NCBI GenBank assembly: GCA_934202505.1
Contig: CAKPXW010000051.1
Coordinates: 1 to 11,403, forward strand
DNA: 11,403 bases
Source: an uncultured Bacilli bacterium
GTDB lineage: Bacteria; Bacillota_I; Bacilli_A; RFN20; CAG-631
Direction: 5' to 3'
The notes below the pieces were generated by a model. That model did not search any database and was not told where the DNA came from. It saw only the letters and a list, made by a program, of their open reading frames with translations. Shown here in pieces: positions 1-6,802 of the stretch. Every line of letters starts with the position of its first letter. Position 1 is the stretch's first letter. A program made the position numbers and the translations under genes.

Positions 1-1
1 G

Positions 2-889
2 TATGGTGTTGGAATGGTTTATTCAGAAATGATTTCTGATAAAGGAATTTTTTATAAAGATAAAAAGACATTTGATTTAGCCAAAGTGTCTTTGTTTGAA
101 CATCCTATTGGTATTCAAATTTTTGGCGGTGATATCGATACATTAGTCTTAGCAGCCAAATATGTAGATAGCGAAACAAATGCTGATTTTATCGATATAA
201 ATATGGGATGTCCTGTGCCAAAGGTCTTAAAAGCAAAAGCTGGAAGTGATTATTTAAAAGACCCAGAAAGAATTTACAAAACTGTAAGTGAAATCGTGAA
301 AAATGTTAATAAACCAGTAACTGTTAAAGTTAGAATAGGATATGATCATAATACAATTAATATTTTTGAAGTTGTCGATAAAATTATTAAAGCAGGTGCT
401 AGTGCAATAGCAATTCATGGAAGATGTAAAGTAGATATGTATGCAAATATAGTTCATTATGACTTAATAAAAAAAGTAAAAGAATTACATCCTAATTTTC
501 CAATAATTGCCAATGGCGATATTGATAGTCCTATCAAAGCTAAAGAAATTCTTGAATACACTAAGGCAGATGCTATTATGATAGGAAGAGCAACTTATGG
601 AAATTTTTATATTATTAAGCAAATGAATGAATATATAAATAATGGAATACTTCTTCCTGATTTAAATATATTCGATAAACTAAACGATTTATTAGAATAC
701 ACACAGAAATTGATTGAACTAAAAGGTGAAGCAGTGGCAATTCGAGAACTTAGAGGACAAGCAGGATGGTTTGTTAAGGGTATCAAAGATGGAGCATATT
801 ATAGAAACATGCTGTCTAAAATTAATACCTATCAAGAATTGTTAGATATCATTACAAAAATTGAAAATGAAAATCCATTAAATGATTAA
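2..889 (+). CDS. dus: tRNA-dihydrouridine synthase, dus family (5' partial)
   Basis: This FMN-dependent flavoenzyme of the cytoplasm reduces specific uridines of tRNA to dihydrouridine with NAD(P)H. The frame is open to the window edge: the codons before the first ATG (position 14) read YGVG, running into MVYSEMISDKG, which matches the family pattern just after the N-terminal APMAGVTD-type segment. The true start is therefore upstream and about 30 residues are missing. Numbering from the ATG at 14, the visible marks are NMGCP (63-67) with the catalytic Cys66, VKVRIGYD (104-111) with a conserved Lys105, the flavin-contacting HGR (135-137), ANGDI (166-170) and the FMN phosphate loop MIGRATYGN (189-197). 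The helical C-terminal tRNA-binding part follows and the gene ends in TAA. The GCPVPKV form resembles the DusB/bacterial Dus type. The segment after HGR (CKVDMYANIVHYD) departs from the usual TREQMYSGxADWD. The gene is not part of the downstream transport operon. The family call is firm; the exact subgroup and tRNA position are not. Confidence 0.93.
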   Translation, partial: YGVGMVYSEMISDKGIFYKDKKTFDLAKVSLFEHPIGIQIFGGDIDTLVLAAKYVDSETNADFIDINMGCPVPKVLKAKAGSDYLKDPERIYKTVSEIVKNVNKPVTVKVRIGYDHNTINIFEVVDKIIKAGASAIAIHGRCKVDMYANIVHYDLIKKVKELHPNFPIIANGDIDSPIKAKEILEYTKADAIMIGRATYGNFYIIKQMNEYINNGILLPDLNIFDKLNDLLEYTQKLIELKGEAVAIRELRGQAGWFVKGIKDGAYYRNMLSKINTYQELLDIITKIENENPLND

Positions 890-945
890 ATTATAATAAT
901 ATGTCAAAATTTATTTTTATAATTGCTAAAAATTTATACTTTTAT

Positions 946-963
946 TTTATACTTATGTATAAA
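946..963. promoter_or_regulatory. 18-bp palindrome over the -35 position, candidate operator
   Basis: TTTATACTTATGTATAAA is a perfect inverted repeat with 7-bp arms and a 4-bp centre. It ends 11 bp before the extended -10 and covers the place where RNA polymerase would contact the -35. A further direct copy of the half-site (TTTATACTT) sits at 933-941, 13 bp upstream of the left arm. The placement fits a dimeric repressor or activator site for a sugar-responsive regulator, but no regulator gene is in the window and the sequence matches no operator I can name. Chance AT palindromes are common in DNA of this composition. Confidence 0.35.
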
Positions 964-974
964 TATAAACACTA

Positions 975-983
975 TGATATAAT
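975..983 (+). promoter_or_regulatory. Extended -10 promoter element (TGATATAAT)
   Basis: The nine bases match the extended -10 consensus TGnTATAAT exactly. Transcription would start near 990, leaving a 5' leader of about 40 nt. The hexamers 16-18 bp upstream match the -35 consensus TTGACA poorly (at most three of six, for example TGTATA at 956-961). The extended -10 would have to compensate, or an activator may help. It lies 46 bp before the first operon gene and is the only clear promoter I see for the six genes. Such motifs do arise by chance in AT-rich DNA, but the perfect match and position favour a real site. Confidence 0.62.
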
Positions 984-1017
984 TCTAATGGATCTTTGCG
1001 TCTTAAATGATCAGAAA

Positions 1018-1022
1018 AGAGG
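1018..1022 (+). promoter_or_regulatory. Ribosome binding site of the first operon gene
   Basis: AGAGG lies six bases before the ATG at 1029. It supports that ATG as the start of the NAGPA-domain lipoprotein, whose signal peptide begins immediately. Confidence 0.6.
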
Positions 1023-1028
1023 ACTTAT

Positions 1029-2654
1029 ATGAAAAGAAAATCAAACATTTTATTATCAGTAAGCTTTATAATGTCAATTGTATCATGTGGTACTAATCCA
1101 TCAAGTGATCAACTAGGAGATAGCGAATCTTCTTTTTCTTCTATTACTGAAAGCACTTCATCGGAAATTGCTTCTTCTAATGAAGAAAGTGATAGTTTAG
1201 AAAATAACTCTTCAAGTGAAGAAAGTTCAAACTTTGAAAGTGTTAGTCAAGAAGAAAGTTTAACTCCTTCTCAAAGTGAAAGTGCTTCACAAGATGAATC
1301 TAGTTCTTCTGAAAATCAAGATGTTGTTGTTGATGAAAACTTTGCTTTCCCAAGCATTAGTAAAGGAAGCCCAACAGTTAAAAATATGACAGAACTTAAA
1401 GAATATACACCAACAACATTTTCTACTAGTTCATATACAAAAACTGTAACCAATTTATCAGATGGTGTAGATTTATACAAATGTGACTATACATTAGATA
1501 ATGTTACTAATGGTAAAGTGACAGCTTATTGTATTGAAGTTGATTTAAATAAAGCTAATATTGTAGCAGGATGTACAGATAATGATTTAGCAAAATCATC
1601 TACTAAGTCTGTTCCTACTTTACAAGCAGATGCTTGGGAAAAAGATCATCCAAATCAAAAAGCAATTGCTGTAACAAATGCTGATTATTTTGGATCAACA
1701 TGTGTTAATGCGTTTGTAAAAGATGGAAAAATTGTAAAAGATAGTCATAATCAAACGCCAGATGATTTGCCTGTAAGTTCACCTATGCTATTTGGAATTT
1801 CATCAGCAGGTGCAAGAATTGGAGCAATGACAACTACAAATAATCAAAAAACTGATTATACTTCTAAGCTTTCCTATTTCCCAGCCATTTCTTTATATCA
1901 AGAAAATGGTGAAATAATTAATACGCTTGATAATGGAAAATTAAATTCAGGAAATAGAACAACTGCATATTCAATATGTAAAAAAACTGGCAAATATAGT
2001 TTTGCTAAAGGATTTGTTTATAAAGTTAAATTTATCCAACAAGACCAATGCAATGATGATGAAATTAGAGGATGCTTAATTGAAAAATATGTGCTAACTG
2101 AAGTTGAACAATATGAAATAACTTCAGCTGATGAGCAAAATGGAATTGGATATTTTGCAGTAGGTAGTAAATTAGAAGTTGAATATGAAGTTAACTCTTA
2201 TTTGAACTACTATCAATATATTACATCACCTCATGGAGGTATTTGGAATTACTATGATACAATTTTGGGATGTCGTCATTCTCTTGTTGAAAATGGTGCA
2301 GTTGCTCCAACTGTTGGAAAAGAAACAAGCAATGGAGCACAATCTAGAGTTCCAAGAACTGCTGTGGGTATTAAACCAGATGGAAAAGTTGTGATTGTTT
2401 CTATTGAAGATTTACACTATGGGAAATTCTCTTCAGTTTGCACAGGAGTTAATCTTACTCAACTTGCTGACTTTATGCGCTACTATGGTTGCTATGATGC
2501 AGCAAACTTTGATGGAGGAGGTTCATCTCAACTTTCAACTAAAACAGTTTCAGAAAATGCTTGGAATGTTATTACAAGATCTTCCGATACAGGTTCATCT
2601 TTACCAACAAGTACAAGAAAAGTAATGAATACCATAATTGTTACTACAAAATAG
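1029..2654 (+). CDS. Lipoprotein with phosphodiester glycosidase (NAGPA-type) domain
   Basis: This protein of 541 residues starts with a lipoprotein signal (MKRKSNILLS..., lipobox IVSC, Cys20), so it should be lipid-anchored on the outer face of the membrane. Residues 21 to about 97 form a Ser/Glu-rich, low-complexity stalk. Residues about 130-540 match the phosphodiester glycosidase family (PF09992, named for mammalian NAGPA, which removes GlcNAc from GlcNAc-phosphate-mannose diesters). Diagnostic stretches are VTNADYF (215-221), the VKDGKIV turn (230-236), LVENGAVAP (419-427), RVPRTAVGI (440-448) and the C-terminal YDAANFDGGGSSQL (489-502), the family's signature with NFDGGGSS at 493-500. 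Bacterial members are mostly uncharacterised. The likely action is cleavage of a sugar-phosphodiester or similar glycosidic bond in an extracellular polymer, which is an inference. It is the first gene of the operon, and its TAG stop lies inside the next gene's ribosome binding site. The family call is strong; the substrate is unknown. Confidence 0.88.
   Translation: MKRKSNILLSVSFIMSIVSCGTNPSSDQLGDSESSFSSITESTSSEIASSNEESDSLENNSSSEESSNFESVSQEESLTPSQSESASQDESSSSENQDVVVDENFAFPSISKGSPTVKNMTELKEYTPTTFSTSSYTKTVTNLSDGVDLYKCDYTLDNVTNGKVTAYCIEVDLNKANIVAGCTDNDLAKSSTKSVPTLQADAWEKDHPNQKAIAVTNADYFGSTCVNAFVKDGKIVKDSHNQTPDDLPVSSPMLFGISSAGARIGAMTTTNNQKTDYTSKLSYFPAISLYQENGEIINTLDNGKLNSGNRTTAYSICKKTGKYSFAKGFVYKVKFIQQDQCNDDEIRGCLIEKYVLTEVEQYEITSADEQNGIGYFAVGSKLEVEYEVNSYLNYYQYITSPHGGIWNYYDTILGCRHSLVENGAVAPTVGKETSNGAQSRVPRTAVGIKPDGKVVIVSIEDLHYGKFSSVCTGVNLTQLADFMRYYGCYDAANFDGGGSSQLSTKTVSENAWNVITRSSDTGSSLPTSTRKVMNTIIVTTK
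1110..1325 (+). repeat. Ser/Glu-rich low-complexity stalk coding region
   Basis: This part of the first operon gene encodes roughly residues 28-99, dominated by Ser, Glu, Asn, Asp and Gln. The nonamer GAAGAAAGT occurs three times (1182-1190, 1218-1226, 1251-1259), with variants such as GTGAAAGT in between. The pattern suggests growth by slippage or small duplications. The encoded chain is probably an unstructured, acidic spacer that holds the catalytic domain away from the lipid anchor; serine modification is possible but not shown. Confidence 0.7.
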
Positions 2655-2660
2655 GAGGAG
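2653..2660 (+). promoter_or_regulatory. Ribosome binding site overlapping the upstream stop codon
   Basis: AGGAGGAG starts inside the TAG stop (2652-2654) of the preceding gene and ends six bases before the ATG at 2667. A ribosome terminating on the upstream gene covers this site, so the two genes are probably translationally coupled. Confidence 0.75.
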
Positions 2661-2666
2661 TTAAAT

Positions 2667-5600
2667 ATGAAAAATATAAAACAAGGAATTCTCTCTTTAG
2701 GAATATTATTACTTGTTTCTTCTTGTGGTCAATCTGTTGTTGCCAAAGAAATAACTCCTGAAGAACTATCACTTTCAATTAAAACTTTAAAAGATGATGA
2801 AACGGATAAGTCCTACAATAATTACTTAAAGAAAATAAGTAGTGATACATATGTTGATGCAAAATATGAACAAACAATATTACCAAATAAAGATGAAGAG
2901 TATTCTTCAACACTTGAAGATTATGATGATGAAAATCGTGATTATATTGTGGCTTTAGCTTCAAGCACCAGCGTTACATATAATTTTTCTTTAGATGAAA
3001 AAGCTAATGGAAGATATACACTTTTACTAGAATATTGTGTGCCACCTACATTTTCATCTTCTGCTTTGGCAGGTATAAAAGTTAATGGAAATTATCTTTT
3101 CGATGAAGCAAAGAATATTGAACTTTCTTTAAGATATGAAGATGATGTTTTAAAAAATGAAGATGGAACTAAAAACTTTGATTCATACGTTTCAAGGTAT
3201 GGAGATCAATTGTATCCAAAACAAAAAAGATATTCAAAACTATGGCAAGAAACTTATCTTTATGATACAACTTATCAAACTTCAGATCCTTTAGTTTTTG
3301 ATTTAACTAATGCTACAAAAATTGAAATTGAAAATTTATCTGATTCAATATTCTTTGTAGGAAAGTTAAAACTTGTGCCTTACATACAAAAAGATTCTTA
3401 TATAAGTTATTTAAATAATGTTTCTAGTAGTAAGGGTAGTGATAACCTTAAGATTAATGCTATCGAATATGCTTACAAAAATAATAATGAAGTTCGTTTG
3501 TCATCTGAACAAACTCCATCAGTTACTCCTACAGATTCAATTAAAAAATTATTAAATATTGTTTATAGCTGGGAAGATCCTGGACAAAGCGTTATTTATG
3601 AATTTGATGTAAAAACAGCAGGATTATATCCAATAACTTTACATTATTATAATAGCAATGATAATTTTCCTTCATTTAGAACTTTCTACATTGATGGAAA
3701 AGTCCCATACGAAGAACTTAAAAATTATAGACTAGCCTCTACAGGTTCATCATATGCCAATGAAACACTAAAGGACACTTCTGGTAATCCATTATATGTT
3801 TATTTAGAAACAGGACATCATCAAATGGAGATTCAAGCTTCTATTGAACCATCATATGAAATATATAAAAATCTAATGATGGTTTATGATAGTATTAATG
3901 ATTTTGCTATTGATATTAGAACAATTACAGGAGCTTCTATTGATACTAACCGTGTTTATAAAATTACAGAACAAATTCCATATGCTGTTTCAGCATTAAA
4001 TGCATATAGAACTATTATTTATGATTCATATAATAAAATAAAAACACTTGTTGGAAATGATGATTCTTCAAATTCTTTATCTTATTTTCCAAGAATGATT
4101 GAACTAATTAACGAATTTATAGATGAACCTAATGATATTCCACTTCATCTTACAAAGTTTTCATCTGGAGATAGTTGCTTAGCTAAACTTGTGGCTGATA
4201 CAGCTAACACTTTAATTAAGACACCATTAGTACTTGATATGATATATTTAACTAATGATGAAACAATTATTCCAAAGGCTAATGCTTCATTTATAAGCTC
4301 ATTGAAAAATTCATTTATAAATTTAGGACAAACATTCACATCTGATAAATATAAAACAGAACTTGTTGATGGAGAATTAAATATTTGGTCTGCAAGATCA
4401 CAAGCGTATAATGATATTTTACAATCACTTGCCGATAATTATTTTACTCCTAATACTGTAAGTAGTGACTTTCCTAAAGGTATTAAAGTAAATATTCGTC
4501 AAATGCCAAGTGAAGATAACTTAATTTATGCGTATGCAGCTAATACAGTACCAGATTTAGTACTTGGAATTAACTCTGGAAGAGCTTATGAATTTGCCCT
4601 TCGAGGAGATGCAGCTTATCCATTAAGTGATTTTGATAGCAAGTGGAAATACACTAATAATAATTATTGGAATTTTACACCTTATTATTGGGATGCAGCA
4701 GATAATGTTCCACATGGTCAATTAATGTCAATGTTATATAATGATAAATTTTATAGCATTCCAGAATCTTCAAGTGTTCAATTAATGTTTTCAAGAGATG
4801 ATATCTTAAATGTAATTGGTGAAGGTGGACAATCTCTTGAAATTCCAAATACATGGGAAGAACTAAAAGGCCAATTAAAAAGAATTCAATCATATGATAT
4901 GAATTTCTATTATCCAGTATCAGCTTCAGGCTCATTAAAATCATTAAATGATACATCACAATTTATTTTACAATATGGTGGAAAGTTATTATCAGATGAT
5001 GCTTTTTCAGTTAATTTTAGAAGTGATGAATGCTACAATGCATTAAAATTATTAACAAACTTATATACAATTTATTCATTACCAACAGAAGTTGGATCTT
5101 TCTATAATTCTTTTAGATATGGAACTTTACCTTTAGGAATTGGAACTCTTGATATGTATTTACAATTAAAATATGTTGCTCCAGAACTACTAGGAAAATG
5201 GTCTGTTCATTTAATACCTGGTGTTGAACAAGAACCAAACGAAAATGGAGAGTATGTAGATTTAAATAATGATGGAGTTGGCGATGAAATATCTCGTTGG
5301 TATGTTTCAAATGGTTCATCAGCAATGATTTTTAATAATTCAAAAATGATTGATGAAGCATGGCTTTTCTTACAATGGTGGTTATCAACTGATATCCAAG
5401 TTGAGTATACTAATTCATTACAATCAACATTTGGTCCATCAGTTATTTGGTTCTCAGCTAATAAAGAAGCAGCAAAACAAATACCTATTGATGAATCAGT
5501 AAGAGAAGTTGTATTAGAACAACAAAAATGGATTATGGATTTACAACAAATTCCAGGACAATATATGCTTCTTAGAGGTTTATCAGATATTTGGAATACA

Positions 5601-5819
5601 GTAGTATTTGGTACTTCATCATCAGGTCAAGCTTCGCAAAAAGAAACAATAGGAAATGCAATTGACTTACAAAAAGTTGTAGTAGATAGAGAAATCCAAA
5701 GAAAAATGGAAGAGTTTGGTTATTATGATGCAACAGCAGGTAAAGCCAAAAAAGAATATAAACTTCGAGATTTAAATTGGGTAAATGAATGCTTTAAGCA
5801 AAAAGGCTATGCAAAATAG
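2667..5819 (+). CDS. Large lipoprotein: CBM-like modules plus ABC sugar-binding domain
   Basis: This is the likely substrate receptor of the ABC importer formed with the two permeases that follow. The signal is MKNIKQGILSLGILLLVSSC, with lipobox VSSC and lipidation at Cys20. At 1050 residues it is more than twice the usual 400-450 of sugar-binding lipoproteins. Residues about 95-240 form a beta-rich, galactose-binding-like module (ending ATKIEIENLSDSIFFVGKLKL). Residues about 262-410 form a second (YEFDVKTAGLYPITLHYY at 311-328, YIDGKVPYEE at 341-350, VYLETGHHQMEIQASIEP at 378-395). Residues about 410-565 look helical. Residues about 570-1045 are a family 1 solute-binding domain (LNIWSAR at 571-577, TVPDLVLGINSG at 627-638, NTWEEL at 728-733, AWLFLQWWLSTDIQ at 898-911). 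An EF-hand-like loop DLNNDGVGDEIS lies at 865-876. Long binding proteins with such N-terminal modules occur in other Bacillota, as I recall. The ligand is probably a glycan or oligosaccharide, but which one cannot be told. Confidence 0.88.
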   Translation: MKNIKQGILSLGILLLVSSCGQSVVAKEITPEELSLSIKTLKDDETDKSYNNYLKKISSDTYVDAKYEQTILPNKDEEYSSTLEDYDDENRDYIVALASSTSVTYNFSLDEKANGRYTLLLEYCVPPTFSSSALAGIKVNGNYLFDEAKNIELSLRYEDDVLKNEDGTKNFDSYVSRYGDQLYPKQKRYSKLWQETYLYDTTYQTSDPLVFDLTNATKIEIENLSDSIFFVGKLKLVPYIQKDSYISYLNNVSSSKGSDNLKINAIEYAYKNNNEVRLSSEQTPSVTPTDSIKKLLNIVYSWEDPGQSVIYEFDVKTAGLYPITLHYYNSNDNFPSFRTFYIDGKVPYEELKNYRLASTGSSYANETLKDTSGNPLYVYLETGHHQMEIQASIEPSYEIYKNLMMVYDSINDFAIDIRTITGASIDTNRVYKITEQIPYAVSALNAYRTIIYDSYNKIKTLVGNDDSSNSLSYFPRMIELINEFIDEPNDIPLHLTKFSSGDSCLAKLVADTANTLIKTPLVLDMIYLTNDETIIPKANASFISSLKNSFINLGQTFTSDKYKTELVDGELNIWSARSQAYNDILQSLADNYFTPNTVSSDFPKGIKVNIRQMPSEDNLIYAYAANTVPDLVLGINSGRAYEFALRGDAAYPLSDFDSKWKYTNNNYWNFTPYYWDAADNVPHGQLMSMLYNDKFYSIPESSSVQLMFSRDDILNVIGEGGQSLEIPNTWEELKGQLKRIQSYDMNFYYPVSASGSLKSLNDTSQFILQYGGKLLSDDAFSVNFRSDECYNALKLLTNLYTIYSLPTEVGSFYNSFRYGTLPLGIGTLDMYLQLKYVAPELLGKWSVHLIPGVEQEPNENGEYVDLNNDGVGDEISRWYVSNGSSAMIFNNSKMIDEAWLFLQWWLSTDIQVEYTNSLQSTFGPSVIWFSANKEAAKQIPIDESVREVVLEQQKWIMDLQQIPGQYMLLRGLSDIWNTVVFGTSSSGQASQKETIGNAIDLQKVVVDREIQRKMEEFGYYDATAGKAKKEYKLRDLNWVNECFKQKGYAK

Positions 5820-5823
5820 GAGG
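5818..5823 (+). promoter_or_regulatory. Ribosome binding site that decides the permease start
   Basis: AGGAGG overlaps the TAG stop (5817-5819) of the binding-protein gene. The ATG at 5825 is only one base away, too close to be used with this site. The in-frame ATG at 5831 is seven bases away, an ideal spacing. This favours 5831 as the start of the first permease and suggests translational coupling. Confidence 0.75.
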
Positions 5824-5830
5824 AATGAAA

Positions 5831-6790
5831 ATGAATAGAAATATAGTTTTACGAAATGTTCGTCCTAAAAGTATAGTAATAAAGAAAAATTCTAAAACAA
5901 ATGGAATTAATGGTTCACCTTGGTCAACATTTTTCTTAGTCGCACCATATATTACTTTATTTTGTATTTTCATTGCTTTACCAGTATTTATTTCTGCTTT
6001 ATTATCTCTTACTTATTTTAATGCCATTCAAACTCCAACAATTGTGGGACTTAAAAACTTTGTAAATATGTTTTCTGTTGATAGAAACTTTATGCAATAT
6101 GTTGTTCCACAAACAATTACATTTGCTTTAATTGTTGGCCCAGGAGGATATATATTATCTTTCTTAATTGCTTGGATGCTAGCACAACTTCCTAAAGCCT
6201 TAAGAACTATACTTGCCTTAATAGTTTATACTCCATCTCTTGCAGGAGGTGTATTAATTGGGGTCATTTGGAAATCATTATTCTCAGGTGATCAGTTTGG
6301 ATACTTGAACTCATTTTTAATCAATCTTGGAATATTAAATGCTCCAATTACTTGGTTAACAAATCCTAAGTATCTATTGCCGATAACTATATTCGTTGCT
6401 TTATGGAGTTCATTTGGTATTGGATTTTTATCAATATTATCATCTTTATGTAATCTTGATCCAGAACTATATGAAGCAGCTCATATTGATGGAATTAAAA
6501 ATCGTTTTCAAGAAACTATTTATGTTACAATTCCCCAAATGCGAGGTGCAATGTTTTTCTCAGCCATTATGTCAATAACTAATGCAATGTCGTCTGGATT
6601 ATTAGCAGTAGATTTATCTGGCTCAAACCCAACACCACAAAACTCAGCTCAAACAATACTTGCGCATATGAATGACTATGCATTCATTAGAAATGAACTT
6701 GGTTATGCTTCAGCATTATCAGTTGTACTATTATTATTTACATTATTATTTGCTAAAGTAGCCGGCACACTATTTAGCGACAAGGATTAA
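5831..6790 (+). CDS. ABC sugar transporter permease, MalF type
   Basis: This integral membrane subunit of a carbohydrate ABC importer has 319 residues from the chosen start; an ATG six bases upstream would add two. About six hydrophobic helices are visible: residues 33-60, 92-120, 125-150, 180-207, 238-260 and 291-312. The coupling loop that docks on the ATPase is intact: YEAAHIDGIKNRFQETIYVTIPQMR (about 214-238), with the EAA triplet and the DG pair. The short basic N-terminal tail and six-helix layout match the MalF/UgpA/LplB group (binding-protein-dependent transport inner membrane component, PF00528). It follows the binding-protein gene directly and is 12 bp before its partner permease, so the two almost certainly form a heterodimer. 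No ATPase is encoded in the window. The class is certain; the transported sugar is unknown. Confidence 0.95.
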   Translation: MNRNIVLRNVRPKSIVIKKNSKTNGINGSPWSTFFLVAPYITLFCIFIALPVFISALLSLTYFNAIQTPTIVGLKNFVNMFSVDRNFMQYVVPQTITFALIVGPGGYILSFLIAWMLAQLPKALRTILALIVYTPSLAGGVLIGVIWKSLFSGDQFGYLNSFLINLGILNAPITWLTNPKYLLPITIFVALWSSFGIGFLSILSSLCNLDPELYEAAHIDGIKNRFQETIYVTIPQMRGAMFFSAIMSITNAMSSGLLAVDLSGSNPTPQNSAQTILAHMNDYAFIRNELGYASALSVVLLLFTLLFAKVAGTLFSDKD

Positions 6791-6797
6791 AGGAGGT
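6791..6797 (+). promoter_or_regulatory. Full-match ribosome binding site of the second permease
   Basis: AGGAGGT follows directly after the TAA stop of the first permease and is five bases before the ATG at 6803. It is the longest match to the 16S rRNA tail in the window and implies efficient translation of the second permease. Confidence 0.7.
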
Positions 6798-6802
6798 AAA
6801 AC

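Larger units (their letters stand above)
890..1028 (+). promoter_or_regulatory. Intergenic control region upstream of the transport operon
   Basis: This is the only sizeable non-coding stretch in the window. It separates the dus gene from the six-gene operon and is extremely AT-rich. It contains a promoter with an extended -10, repeated TTTATAC half-sites just upstream of it, and a short leader of about 40 nt before the first ATG. No GC-rich hairpin with a T-run is visible after dus, so no convincing terminator can be called. The leader is too short for a known riboswitch class. Confidence 0.6.

Noticed and set aside
889..924. Inverted repeat AATTATAA ... TTATAATT just after dus as a terminator
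   Set aside because: The arms are only eight A/T pairs with a 20-base loop, the stem would be very weak, and no T-run follows the second arm. It is expected by chance in such AT-rich DNA.
984..1028. Riboswitch or attenuator in the operon leader
   Set aside because: The predicted leader is about 40 nt and offers only a 4-bp GATC/GATC pairing. No known riboswitch core or terminator hairpin is visible.
1110..1325. CRISPR-like or mobile-element repeats in the repetitive stretch
   Set aside because: The repeats are short, irregular, in frame and encode a Ser/Glu-rich linker. There are no regular spacers, and nowhere in the window is there a transposase or insertion-sequence end.
2395..2761. Short plus-strand frames overlapping the end of the NAGPA gene and the start of the binding-protein gene
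   Set aside because: They lie in other frames of strongly supported genes. One reads through the junction and its product is a frame-shadow of the binding protein's signal peptide, with no domain of its own.
4675..4959. Minus-strand open frame of 94 codons inside the binding-protein gene
   Set aside because: It is rich in His, Leu, Ile and Met as expected for the reverse complement of AT-rich coding DNA, has no convincing ribosome binding site or family motif, and lies entirely inside a well-supported gene. The same applies to minus-strand frames at 254-457, 2779-2964, 4145-4339 and 5113-5325.
5825..5827. ATG at 5825 as the start of the MalF-type permease
   Set aside because: It is one base from the AGGAGG site, while the in-frame ATG at 5831 has a seven-base spacing. 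It would change the protein by only two residues.
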